Assembly (NCBI RefSeq): GCF_902497555.1
Contig: NZ_CABVGP010000001.1
Span: 1,902,501 to 1,966,500 of the forward strand
From: Amycolatopsis camponoti
Lineage (GTDB): Bacteria > Actinomycetota > Actinomycetes > Mycobacteriales > Pseudonocardiaceae
Length of the DNA: 64,000 nt
Reading direction: 5' to 3'
In this document: piece by piece, positions 49,841 through 58,227 of the stretch
Position numbering within the stretch: the first letter of the stretch is position 1
Layout: each line of letters begins with the position of its first letter
The notes under the pieces: model-generated
Told to the model about the DNA's origin: nothing
Databases searched by the model: none
What the model saw: only the letters and a program-made list of their open reading frames with translations
Program-made: the position numbers and the translations under genes

Positions 49841-52800
49841 ATGAGCAGTGAGCTGTACCGCCCCGCGCACCCCGTCCGGTTCGTCACGGCGTCGAGTCTC
49901 TTCGACGGTCACGACGCGTCGATCAACATCATGCGGCGGATCCTGCAGTCGCAGGGCGCGGAGGTCGTGCACCTCGGCCACAACCGGTCGGTCGACGAGG
50001 TGGCCACCGCGGCCATCGCCGAAGACGTCCAGGGTGTCGCCATCTCGGCTTACCAGGGCGGGCACGTCGAGTACTTCTCCTACCTGGTCGAGCTGCTGCG
50101 CGAGCGCGGCGCCGGCCACATCAAGGTCTTCGGCGGCGGGGGCGGGGTGATCGTGCGCGAGGAGATCGACCTGCTGCACTCGCGCGGCGTCGCCCGCATC
50201 TTCTCGCCCGAGGACGGCTACGAGATGGGCCTGCCGGGCATGATCAACCTGATGATCAAGGCCTGCGACGTCGACCTCGCGGCCGAGGCCCCGGCGCTGG
50301 ACAAGGTGCTCTCCGGCGACGTCGCCGCCCTCTCGCGCGTCATCACGCAGCTGCAGGCGGAGCGGCTGCCCGGCGACCTGCTCGGTGGTATCGCCGAGGC
50401 CGCGGGCAAGCGGGAGGTGCCGGTTCTGGGCATCACCGGCACCGGCGGCTCGGGCAAGTCGTCGCTCACCGACGAGCTGATCCGCCGCTTCCGCCTCGAC
50501 CAGGAGGACAAGCTGCGGATCGCGGTGCTCGCCGTCGACCCGTCGCGGCGCAAGGGCGGCGGCGCGCTGCTCGGCGACCGCATCCGGATGAACTGCCTCG
50601 ACGGCTCCCCGGTGTACTTCCGCTCCCTGGCGACGCGCACGACGTCCGGCGAGATCCCGGCCGGGCTGAGCGAGGCGATCCAGGCGTGCAAGGCCGCCGG
50701 GTTCGACCTGGTGATCGTCGAGACGCCGGGCATCGGCCAGGGCGACGCCGGCATCGTCGACTTCGTGGACGAGTCGCTGTACGTGATGACGCCGGAGTTC
50801 GGCGCCGCGTCGCAGCTGGAGAAGATCGACATGCTCGACTTCGCCGACGTCGTCGCGATCAACAAGTTCGAGCGCCGCGGCGCCGAGGACGCCCGCCGCG
50901 ACGTCGCGCGTCAGCTGGTGCGCAACCGCGAGGCCTTCTCCCAGGGCCCGGAAGACATGCCGGTGTACGGCACGAGCGCGGCGAAGTTCAACGACGACGG
51001 CGTCACCGCGCTGTACCAGCACCTGCGCGGCCTGCTCGCCGAGCGCGGGCTGACCGTCTCGGCCGGCACGCTGCCGAAGGTCGAAGGCAAGGTGTCGACC
51101 GACGCTTCGACGGTCATCCCGGGCAACCGGGCCCGCTACCTGGCCGAGATCTCCGAGACCGTGCGCGGGTACCACGCGAAGACCGAGGCGCAGGTCGCCG
51201 CGATCCGCAAGCGCGAAGCGCTGGCGCTGGCGCGCACCGAACTGTCCAAGGTGGATGCCTCGACCGACGCGCTCGACGGGCTGCTCGCCGCGGCCGAGTC
51301 CGATGTGGACGGCGAGTCGACAAAGCTCCTCTCGCGGTTCCGTGAGCTGGCCGAGGAGTACCGCCAGGACGAGCTGGTCGTCAAGATCCGCGACAAGGAG
51401 CTGCGCACGCAGCTGTGGCGCGACACGCTGTCCGGCAACCGGATCCCGCGCGTCGCCCTGCCGCGCTACGCCGAGTCCGGCGAGCTGCTGTCGTTCCTGC
51501 GCCGCGAGAACCTGCCGGGCTACTTCCCTTACACCGCTGGTGTCTTCCCGTTCAAGCGCGAGGGGGAGGACCCGGCGCGGATGTTCGCCGGTGAGGGAGA
51601 CGCGTTCCGCACCAACCGCCGGTTCAAGATGCTGTCGGCCGACTCCGAGGCCAAGCGCCTCTCGACAGCGTTCGACTCGGTGACGCTGTACGGCCACGAC
51701 CCGCACACGCGCCCGGACATCTACGGCAAGGTCGGCACGTCGGGCGTGTCCATCGCCTCGCTGGAGGACATGAAGGTCCTCTACGACGGCTTCGACCTGA
51801 CCGCGCCGAACACCTCGGTGTCGATGACGATCAACGGCCCGGCGCCGACGATCCTGGCCTTCTTCCTCAACACCGCGATCGACCAGAAGGTCGAGGAGTT
51901 CAAGGCCGAGCACGGCCGGAACCCGTCCGACGAGGAAGCCGCCGAGCTGCGCGAGTGGGCGTTGCGCAACGTCCGGGGGACGGTCCAGGCCGACATCCTC
52001 AAGGAGGACCAGGGCCAGAACACCTGCATCTTCTCCACCGAGTTCAGCCTCCGGATGATGGCCGACATCCAGGAGTGGTTCATCGAGCACGGCGTCCGCA
52101 ACTTCTACTCGGTGTCCATCTCCGGCTACCACATCGCGGAGGCCGGGGCGAACCCCATCTCGCAGCTGGCCTTCACGCTGTCGAACGGCTTCACCTACGT
52201 CGAGTCGTACCTCGCGCGCGGCATGGACATCGACGACTTCGCGCCGAACCTGTCGTTCTTCTTCTCCAACGGCATGGACGCGGAGTACACCGTGCTCGGC
52301 CGGGTGGCGCGGCGGATCTGGGCCGTGGCCATGAAGGAGCGCTACGGCGCCAACGAGCGGTCGCAGAAGCTGAAGTACCACGTGCAGACGTCGGGGCGCT
52401 CACTGCACGCGCAGGAGATGAGCTTCAACGACATCCGCACGACGCTGCAGGCGCTCTGCGCGCTCTACGACAACGCGAACTCCTTGCACACCAACGCGTT
52501 CGACGAGGCGATCACGACGCCGTCGGAGTCTTCGGTGCGCCGGGCGATGGCCATCCAGATGATCATCAACAAGGAGTGGGGCCTGTCGAAGAACGAGAAC
52601 CCGCTGCAGGGTTCGTTCGTCGTCGACGAGCTGACCGACCTGGTCGAAGAGGCCGTGCTGCTGGAGTTCGACCGGATCTCCGAGCGCGGCGGCGTGCTCG
52701 GCGCGATGGAGACCGGTTACCAGCGCGGCAAGATCCAGGACGAGTCGATCCTGTACGAGCGCAAGAAGCACGACGGCTCGCTGCCGATCGTCGGCGTCAA

Positions 52801-53074
52801 CACGTTCCGCAACCCGCGTGCGGGCGAGGACGACGTCGAGGTCGAGCTGGCGCGCGCGACGGAGGACGAGAAGAAGTCCCAGCTGGACCGCCTGGCGGAC
52901 TTCCAGCACCGCCACCACGAGGAGGCCCAGCAGGCGCTGAAGACGCTGCGCGAGGCGGCCACCCGCGGCGGCAACCTGTTCGGGGTGCTGATGGATGCCG
53001 CGCGGGTGTGCTCGCTGGGTCAGATCACGGAGGCGTTCTTCGAGGTCGGCGGGCAGTACCGCCGCAACGTCTAG
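49841..53074 (+). CDS. icmF: Fused isobutyryl-CoA mutase IcmF
   Basis: A 1077-residue adenosylcobalamin enzyme interconverting isobutyryl-CoA and n-butyryl-CoA. Residues about 10-145 bind B12 (FDGHDASINIMRRIL with the axial His). Residues about 180-420 form the G-protein chaperone domain (GITGTGGSGKSSLTDELI; NKFERRG). A linker follows, then the mutase substrate domain (RFKMLSADSEAKRLSTAFDSVTLYG, IYGKVGTSGVSIASLEDM, SVSISGYHIAEAGANPISQLAF). The length and domain order are those of IcmF. ATG 49841 has AGGGG upstream and TATTCT 6 bases before, so either mode is possible. No separate MeaB or mutase subunit is nearby. Confidence 0.95.
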   Translation: MSSELYRPAHPVRFVTASSLFDGHDASINIMRRILQSQGAEVVHLGHNRSVDEVATAAIAEDVQGVAISAYQGGHVEYFSYLVELLRERGAGHIKVFGGGGGVIVREEIDLLHSRGVARIFSPEDGYEMGLPGMINLMIKACDVDLAAEAPALDKVLSGDVAALSRVITQLQAERLPGDLLGGIAEAAGKREVPVLGITGTGGSGKSSLTDELIRRFRLDQEDKLRIAVLAVDPSRRKGGGALLGDRIRMNCLDGSPVYFRSLATRTTSGEIPAGLSEAIQACKAAGFDLVIVETPGIGQGDAGIVDFVDESLYVMTPEFGAASQLEKIDMLDFADVVAINKFERRGAEDARRDVARQLVRNREAFSQGPEDMPVYGTSAAKFNDDGVTALYQHLRGLLAERGLTVSAGTLPKVEGKVSTDASTVIPGNRARYLAEISETVRGYHAKTEAQVAAIRKREALALARTELSKVDASTDALDGLLAAAESDVDGESTKLLSRFRELAEEYRQDELVVKIRDKELRTQLWRDTLSGNRIPRVALPRYAESGELLSFLRRENLPGYFPYTAGVFPFKREGEDPARMFAGEGDAFRTNRRFKMLSADSEAKRLSTAFDSVTLYGHDPHTRPDIYGKVGTSGVSIASLEDMKVLYDGFDLTAPNTSVSMTINGPAPTILAFFLNTAIDQKVEEFKAEHGRNPSDEEAAELREWALRNVRGTVQADILKEDQGQNTCIFSTEFSLRMMADIQEWFIEHGVRNFYSVSISGYHIAEAGANPISQLAFTLSNGFTYVESYLARGMDIDDFAPNLSFFFSNGMDAEYTVLGRVARRIWAVAMKERYGANERSQKLKYHVQTSGRSLHAQEMSFNDIRTTLQALCALYDNANSLHTNAFDEAITTPSESSVRRAMAIQMIINKEWGLSKNENPLQGSFVVDELTDLVEEAVLLEFDRISERGGVLGAMETGYQRGKIQDESILYERKKHDGSLPIVGVNTFRNPRAGEDDVEVELARATEDEKKSQLDRLADFQHRHHEEAQQALKTLREAATRGGNLFGVLMDAARVCSLGQITEAFFEVGGQYRRNV

Positions 53075-53754
53075 CGGCGGACCGCCGTCAGCTGCCAGAC
53101 CGGGACGAGCACCCGGCCGTCGTCGTCGGTGTCCAGCCGGTCCAGGCCGGCCGGGTCCGCGTCCAGGATCGTGCGGATGCTCTGCTTCAGCTCCTCCGCG
53201 GTCATCGACGTCGTGTAGACGGTCGGCTCGAGCTTCTCGATCGTCCAGTCCTTGCCGACCGTCTCGCGCAGGTTGGCCTCGCTGATCAGGTACGGCGCCG
53301 GGAACGCGTCCGGCACCTCGGGGGAGAAGGCGAACAGGTGCAGCCGCGCGCCCGGCCGGGTCGCACGGGTCAGGGCGGCGAGGTACCGGTGCCGCTCGTC
53401 CTCGCCCAGGCAGTGGTAGAGCGCGCTGTCCAGGACCGTGTCGAAGCGTCCTTCGTAACCTTCGAGCTTCGTCGCGTCGGCCACCGCGAAGGTGACGTCT
53501 TCCGTGCGGGTGCGGGCCTGCTCGATCGCCGAGGGCGCGCCGTCCAGCCCGGTCACGTGCAGGCCGCGGGAGGCGAGGAACGCCGAGTTGTCGCCGAGGC
53601 CGCAGCCGATGTCGAGCACCTCGCCGGTGAACTCGCCGGCGTCGGCCAGCGCGACCACCGCGGGTTGCGGCGCGCCGATGTCCCACGGCATCTTCCGGCC
53701 CATCGGCGTGGTGCCCCGGTAAAGCTCTTCGAAGTCGATGTCCTGCACGTCCAT
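53071..53754 (-). CDS. Class I SAM-dependent methyltransferase
   Basis: A 227-residue methyltransferase: VLDIGCGLGDNSAFLASRGLHVTGLDGAPSAIEQA carries motif I and the acidic residue after strand 2, and FDTVLDSALYHCLG and LHLFAFSPEVPDAF are motifs II and III. The substrate is unknown; a small molecule is likely. I choose ATG 53754 with GGGGTGG 5 bases upstream; the frame extends 6 residues to 53772. Its stop overlaps that of icmF by 4 bases. It is divergent from the F420-type oxidoreductase across a palindromic site. Confidence 0.87.
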   Translation of the reverse strand: MDVQDIDFEELYRGTTPMGRKMPWDIGAPQPAVVALADAGEFTGEVLDIGCGLGDNSAFLASRGLHVTGLDGAPSAIEQARTRTEDVTFAVADATKLEGYEGRFDTVLDSALYHCLGEDERHRYLAALTRATRPGARLHLFAFSPEVPDAFPAPYLISEANLRETVGKDWTIEKLEPTVYTTSMTAEELKQSIRTILDADPAGLDRLDTDDDGRVLVPVWQLTAVRR

Positions 53755-53775
53755 GACCACCCCATTATTCAACGT

Positions 53776-53796
53776 ATGATGAGATCACTTCATCAT
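53776..53796. promoter_or_regulatory. Palindrome between divergent genes
   Basis: ATGATGA (53776-53782) and TCATCAT (53790-53796) form a perfect 7-bp inverted repeat with a 7-base spacer, AT-rich within a GC-rich region. It is a candidate operator; no adjacent regulator is seen. Confidence 0.45.
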
Positions 53797-53830
53797 GCAC
53801 CCACCGCCGACCTGGTGGTAGTGGTTGGGT

Positions 53831-54661
53831 ATGAAATTCGGGATCTCGACGTTCGTGACCGACGAGGGCATCCGGCCGGACGTGCTGGGTGCGGCGCTGG
53901 AGGAACGCGGCTTCGATTCGCTGTTCCTGGCCGAGCACTCGCACATCCCCGTCAGCCGGGAAAGCCCGTACCCGGGCGGAGGCGACCTGCCGGAGAAGTA
54001 CAAGCGCACGCTCGACCCGTTCGTGGCGCTCACCGCCGCGGCCACCGCGACGTCCGAGCTGCTGCTGGGCACCGGCATCGCGCTGCTGATCCAGCGCGAC
54101 CTGATCCACACCGCCAAGGAGGTCGCGTCGCTCGACCTGATCTCCGACGGGCGCGCGCTGTTCGGCGTCGGCGTCGGCTGGAACCGCGAGGAGATGCGCA
54201 ACCACGGCACCGACCCCAAGACCCGCGGCGCGCTGATCGACGAGCAGCTGGCCGCGCTCAAGGAGATCTGGACCAAGGACGAGGCCGAGTTCCACGGCGA
54301 GCACGTCGACTTCGACCCGATCTACGCCTGGCCGAAGCCGGTGCGCAAGCCGCACCCGCCGATCTACATCGGCGGGGAGAGCGAAGCGGCGCTGAACCGC
54401 CTGGTCCGCTACGGCGACGGCTGGCTGCTGCGCGGTCACACGCACTTCGACGAGGCGAAGCGCGTCCGCGGCTGGCTCGCCGACCAGGGACGTCCGGACA
54501 TCGAGTTCGCCGTCTTCGGCGGTGACACGAAGGCCAAGGTGATCGACGGCTTCCGCGAGGCGGGCGTCGAGCGCTACACGTTCCTGCTGGAGACGCTGCC
54601 GGAGGCCGAGACGCTCAAGGCGCTCGACGAGCTGGCCGAGGTGGTCGCCGCGCACCGCTGA
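53831..54661 (+). CDS. LLM-class F420-dependent oxidoreductase
   Basis: A 276-residue TIM-barrel enzyme of the luciferase-like class: MKFGISTFVTDEGIRPDVLGAALEERGFDSLFLAEHSHIP, LLGTGIALLIQRDLIHTAKEVASLDLISDGRALFGVGVGWNREEM and GRPPIYIGGES-like blocks. This group uses F420 or FMN and in actinobacteria is mostly F420-linked. Substrate unknown. ATG 53831 lies after GTTGGGT; an upstream TTG adds two residues. The C terminus overlaps the convergent isomerase-like gene by 47 bases. Confidence 0.88.
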   Translation: MKFGISTFVTDEGIRPDVLGAALEERGFDSLFLAEHSHIPVSRESPYPGGGDLPEKYKRTLDPFVALTAAATATSELLLGTGIALLIQRDLIHTAKEVASLDLISDGRALFGVGVGWNREEMRNHGTDPKTRGALIDEQLAALKEIWTKDEAEFHGEHVDFDPIYAWPKPVRKPHPPIYIGGESEAALNRLVRYGDGWLLRGHTHFDEAKRVRGWLADQGRPDIEFAVFGGDTKAKVIDGFREAGVERYTFLLETLPEAETLKALDELAEVVAAHR

Positions 54662-55307
54662 CGGGCCACGGTCCCAGGTCCGGGAGGTCGCCGGCCAGGC
54701 CGGTGCCGGCGGCCCGCCCGGACAGCCATGCGGCGAGGTCGCGCACGGACCCGGTGACTTCGGTGTCGCCGGCGCCCCAGCGGTGGTCGCCGGCGCGGAC
54801 CGCCACGCCGTCCGGCAGCCGGCCCTGGAGGAAGTCCACGGCGTGGCCGCAGAAGTCGTCGGGCCAGTCGGCGAAGCCGATGCCGACGTCGAGGTCGACG
54901 GCGTGGATCCAGACCTCGCGCCAGCGGGCGAAGACCGTGCTGGACAGCTTGCCGTCGCGGTAGTCGACGTGCTGCTCCCAGTCCCTGACGCGAGCCCACG
55001 CGTCTTCGAGCCGGACGGAGTGCCGCAGCAGGTCCCGCCGGTGCTCCTCGGCGCTGCGGCCCGCGGTCGCCTCGATGATGCCGTCCCGGTCGTGCGTTTT
55101 CGGGTCGTAGAGCGGGACGAGCACGCCGAGCAGTGCGTTCTCGACCAGGTCGGCGAGCGCGCGCCCGGCGTCGGTGACGTGGGAGAGGACGTGCCCGCGA
55201 GTCCAGCCGGGCAGCGGCGACGGCTCGCGCACCTGCTCGTCGGTCAGCGGTTCGAGGGCGCGGTGCAGCCTGCTGTGCGCCTCGGCGACCGCGGCCGCCG
55301 GGATCAC
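54615..55307 (-). CDS. Maleylpyruvate isomerase family mycothiol-dependent enzyme
   Basis: A 230-residue protein of the MDMPI/DinB-like superfamily: VREPSPLPGWTRGHVLSHVTDAGRALADLVENAL with the conserved Trp-His metal region, LRHSVRLEDAWARVRDWEQHVDYRDG, and FARWREVWIHAVDLDVGIGFADWPDDF with the second His. Such enzymes use mycothiol in thiol transfers or isomerisation; the substrate is unknown. GTG 55307 overlaps the kstR stop (GTGA), so it is coupled to the regulator. The 3' end overlaps the convergent oxidoreductase gene by 47 bases. Confidence 0.87.
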   Translation of the reverse strand: MIPAAAVAEAHSRLHRALEPLTDEQVREPSPLPGWTRGHVLSHVTDAGRALADLVENALLGVLVPLYDPKTHDRDGIIEATAGRSAEEHRRDLLRHSVRLEDAWARVRDWEQHVDYRDGKLSSTVFARWREVWIHAVDLDVGIGFADWPDDFCGHAVDFLQGRLPDGVAVRAGDHRWGAGDTEVTGSVRDLAAWLSGRAAGTGLAGDLPDLGPWPVSGARRPPRPARRAP

Positions 55308-55942
55308 TTGTCGAGCAGCAGGTGCACCGACAGTTCGAGGCGGTTCGCGACGTCGGCGGCGGACGCGCGGCGGGTCACCCACGCCACCAGGTTCGCCATC
55401 CAGACGTCCGCGACGACGTGGAAGATGTCGCGGTCGGCCTCGGTCGGCTCGGTGATGCCCATCGCCTGGGCGAACATGTTCTCCATCAGGCGCCCGACCT
55501 GCTCGACCTCGGCCGCGGCGGAGGTGTCGGCGAACATGAACGCCCGGACCATCGCCTCGGTCAGGTGCGGGTCGCGCTGCATCAGGCGGGTGTTGCGGCC
55601 GAGCACGAACATCAGCCGCTCGGCGGGGGTGTCGCCGGGGATGGCCTGGCGTTCCAGCTTCTCCTGCGCGCGCTCGAATTCGCGCGCGAGACCGGAGACC
55701 AGCAGGTGGATCTTGGACGGGAAGTACCGGTACAGCGTGCCGAGCGCGACGTCGGCCTTCTCGGCGACGGCGCGCATCTGCACGGCGTCGTAGCCGCCTT
55801 TCGAGGCCAGTGCGAGGGTGGCGTCGATGATCCGGCGACGGCGGTCGCGCTGGGCGGCCGAGCCGAGTTCGTCGGCGCCGATCGCGCTCAGGCCGTTCCC
55901 GCGTGCCTTCGCCGGCGCTTTGGCTTTGCCGGGCATCGGCAT
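55304..55942 (-). CDS. kstR: KstR: TetR-family repressor of steroid catabolism
   Basis: A 212-residue TetR regulator. ADELGSAAQRDRRRRIIDATLALASKGGYDAVQMRAVAEKADVALGTLYRYFPSKIHLLVSGLAREFERA is very close to mycobacterial KstR, and VVADVWMANLVAWVTRRASAADVANRLELSV is the matching C terminus. KstR represses cholesterol-side-chain and ring genes and is released by a steroid-CoA. The ATG at 55942 lies 12 bases downstream of a KstR-type box. It is divergent from fadE34, as in Mycobacterium tuberculosis, where Rv3574 (kstR) and Rv3573c (fadE34) are adjacent. Confidence 0.93.
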   Translation of the reverse strand: MPMPGKAKAPAKARGNGLSAIGADELGSAAQRDRRRRIIDATLALASKGGYDAVQMRAVAEKADVALGTLYRYFPSKIHLLVSGLAREFERAQEKLERQAIPGDTPAERLMFVLGRNTRLMQRDPHLTEAMVRAFMFADTSAAAEVEQVGRLMENMFAQAMGITEPTEADRDIFHVVADVWMANLVAWVTRRASAADVANRLELSVHLLLDK

Positions 55943-55954
55943 TCCCCCGTCCTT

Positions 55955-55968
55955 CGGAACTTGTTCCA
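55955..55968. promoter_or_regulatory. KstR box 1 (near kstR)
   Basis: CGGAACTTGTTCCA matches TnnAACnnGTTnnA except for C in place of the first T. It lies 12 bases upstream of the kstR start, fitting autorepression. Confidence 0.6.
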
Positions 55969-56031
55969 GTTCACGACGTAGAGTACCTGTCCTGGCGAAA
56001 CGTTCAACAATTGACCCACTGGCCGAAAAAC

Positions 56032-56045
56032 TGTAACACGTTCTA
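56032..56045. promoter_or_regulatory. KstR box 2 (near fadE34)
   Basis: TGTAACACGTTCTA fits TnnAACnnGTTnnA completely. It lies 37 bases before the fadE34 start, 17 bases after the TTGACC at 56011-56016, so it would cover the -10 region. Confidence 0.75.
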
Positions 56046-56082
56046 CACTCGCGAGTAGTGTCCCATGTCGCGAGGAGGGCCC

Positions 56083-58134
56083 ATGCCGGTCGCGCTCACC
56101 GAGGAACAGGCCGCGCTGGCCGAGGCCATCCACGCCTGGTCCGCCGCGCACCACCCGCGAGAAGCGGTGCGAGCGGCGGAAACCGGCTCGGGCGCCGGGG
56201 TCCCGGCGAGCTTCGCGGGGCTCGGCCTGTTCGGCGTCGCCCTGCCCGCCGCGGCCGGCGGTGCGGACGGCACCCTCGCCGACCTGGCCGCCGGGCTGGC
56301 CGCGGCGGCCGAAGAACTCGTTCCCGGTCCGGTACTGAGCACCACGCTCGGCGGGCTGCTCCTGGCGGAGGTGCCGGAGGCGAAAGAGCTGCTCCAGGCC
56401 GTTGCCGAGGGGGAAGCCACGGTCGCGGTCCTGCTGGACGAGCTGGTCGACGGCGTCTCCGGGCCGGTGCCCGGTGTGGACTCCGGGACCTGGCTGGTGG
56501 TGCCGGTCGAGGGTGGTCACGTGCTGCTCGCGCCGGGGACGCCCGGGCTGAGCGTGGAGCCGCTGACGCCGTTCGACTTCTCGCGCCCGCTGGCACGCGT
56601 CCGGTTCTCCGGGAGTGCCGACGTCCTGACGCTGCCACCGATCGCCCCGCTGGCGGCGACCCTGGCTTCGGCCGAGGCGGCGGGGGTCGCGCGTCGCTGC
56701 CTGACCATCGCGGTCGAGTACGCCAAGGTCCGCGAGCAGTTCGGCAAGCCCATCGGCGGGTTCCAGGCGATCAAGCACCTGTGCGCCGAGATGCTGTGCC
56801 GCGCCGAAGCGGCCGAAGCGCTGGCCTGGGACGCGGCGTCCGGGCAGCACCCGCTTTCGGTGGCGAGCGCGGCCGTCGTCGCTCTCGACGCCGCCGTCGC
56901 CAACGCGAAGGACTGCGTCCAGGTGCTCGGCGGGATCGGGTTCACCTGGGAGCACGACGCGCACCTCTACCTGCGGCGGGCCGTGGCGTTGCGGCAGTGG
57001 CTCGGCGGATCGGGGCCGTGGCGGCGTGAAGCGGCTTCGCTGGCTCTAGCCGGGACCGAGCGGACGCTGGGCGTCGACGTCGGGGACGATCCCGCCCTGC
57101 GTGAGGAGGTGACGCGGATCGCCGCGTTGCCCGCGTCTTCGCAGCGTGTCGCCTTGGCCGACGCCGGATTGCTGACCCCGCACTGGCCTGAGCCCCACGG
57201 GCGCGGTGCCGACGCGGCGGAGCAGCTGCGGATCGACGGCGCGCTGGCGGCCGCCGGCGTCCGCCGTCCGGACCTGGTGATCGGCGCGTGGGCGGTCCCG
57301 ACGATCCTCGAACACGGCAGCGACGAACAGCGCTCCCGGTTCGCGCGGCCGACGTTGCGCGGCGAAATCACGTGGTGCCAGCTGTTCAGCGAGCCGGGCG
57401 CGGGGTCCGATCTGGCGTCGCTGCGGACGGCCGCGCGGCGCGTCGACGGTGGCTGGCGGCTGACCGGGCAGAAGGTGTGGACGTCTTTGGCGCGCGAAGC
57501 CGACTGGGGGATCTGCCTGGCGCGCACCGACCCGGACGCGCCCAAGCACAGGGGGATCACCTACTTCCTGGTGGACATGCGCGCCGAGGGCATCACGACG
57601 CGGCCGCTGCGGGAGATCACCGGCGAGGCCGTGTTCAACGAGGTGTTCCTCGACGACGTGTTCGTGCCGGACGCCGACGTCGTCGGCACGCCGGGCGGCG
57701 GCTGGCGGCTGGCGCGCACGACCCTGGCCAACGAACGGGTGGCCCTCGGGAGCGGGTCCGCGGTGGGGGAGAGCGTGCAGTCGCTGGTGTCCACAGTGGA
57801 CGTCTCGGCGCTGGACGACGTCGCCTTGGACCGGCTCGGCTCGCTGGTGGCCTTCGGGGTGGCGGGTTCGGTGCTGGACCTGCGGGCCGCCCTGCGCCGG
57901 CTGGAGGGGCAGGACCCGGGCGCGGAGTCGAGCGTGCGGAAGCTGCTCGGGGTGGCGCACCGGCAGGACGTCGCGGAGTTCGCCCTGGAGCTGGCGGGCG
58001 CGGGTGCGCTGGTCGCGGGCGATCCGGCCCAGCACGAGTTCCTGCTGACGCGGTGCTTGTCCATCGCGGGCGGCACCACGCAGGTCCTGCGGTCCCTGAC
58101 CGCGGAACGCCTCCTGGGCCTCCCGCGTGGCTAG
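56083..58134 (+). CDS. fadE34: FadE34-type fused acyl-CoA dehydrogenase (steroid side chain)
   Basis: A 683-residue protein with two acyl-CoA dehydrogenase domains in one chain. Residues about 1-320 contain ARRCLTIAVEYAKVREQFGKPIGGFQAIKHLCAE and LGGIGFTWEHDAHLY. Residues about 340-683 contain WCQLFSEPGAGSDLASLRTAARRVDGGWRLTGQKVWTS and FLLTRCLSIAGGTTQVLRSL. This fused form is FadE34/ChsE3, which dehydrogenates the C-24 steroid side-chain CoA in cholesterol catabolism. ATG 56083 has GAGGAGG 4 bases upstream. A KstR box lies in the promoter and kstR is adjacent. No other sterol genes lie in the window. Confidence 0.92.
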   Translation: MPVALTEEQAALAEAIHAWSAAHHPREAVRAAETGSGAGVPASFAGLGLFGVALPAAAGGADGTLADLAAGLAAAAEELVPGPVLSTTLGGLLLAEVPEAKELLQAVAEGEATVAVLLDELVDGVSGPVPGVDSGTWLVVPVEGGHVLLAPGTPGLSVEPLTPFDFSRPLARVRFSGSADVLTLPPIAPLAATLASAEAAGVARRCLTIAVEYAKVREQFGKPIGGFQAIKHLCAEMLCRAEAAEALAWDAASGQHPLSVASAAVVALDAAVANAKDCVQVLGGIGFTWEHDAHLYLRRAVALRQWLGGSGPWRREAASLALAGTERTLGVDVGDDPALREEVTRIAALPASSQRVALADAGLLTPHWPEPHGRGADAAEQLRIDGALAAAGVRRPDLVIGAWAVPTILEHGSDEQRSRFARPTLRGEITWCQLFSEPGAGSDLASLRTAARRVDGGWRLTGQKVWTSLAREADWGICLARTDPDAPKHRGITYFLVDMRAEGITTRPLREITGEAVFNEVFLDDVFVPDADVVGTPGGGWRLARTTLANERVALGSGSAVGESVQSLVSTVDVSALDDVALDRLGSLVAFGVAGSVLDLRAALRRLEGQDPGAESSVRKLLGVAHRQDVAEFALELAGAGALVAGDPAQHEFLLTRCLSIAGGTTQVLRSLTAERLLGLPRG

Positions 58135-58198
58135 CTTCCCGGCTGGGTTGCCCGACGAGACGGTGCGAAAGGACCGTTCGCGCCGCCGGGGCCGAAAC

Positions 58199-58220
58199 TG
58201 TCGGGGTCGTGTTCTAGCGT
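58199..58220 (+). promoter_or_regulatory. PafBC/RecA-NDp-like promoter of the helicase operon
   Basis: TGTCGGGG (58199-58206), 8 bases, then TAGCGT (58215-58220), fits TGTCRGTG-N8-TAnnnT with one change (T to G). The -10 box ends 7 bases before the GTG at 58228, giving a leaderless mRNA. Confidence 0.55.
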
Positions 58221-58227
58221 TGCCGTC

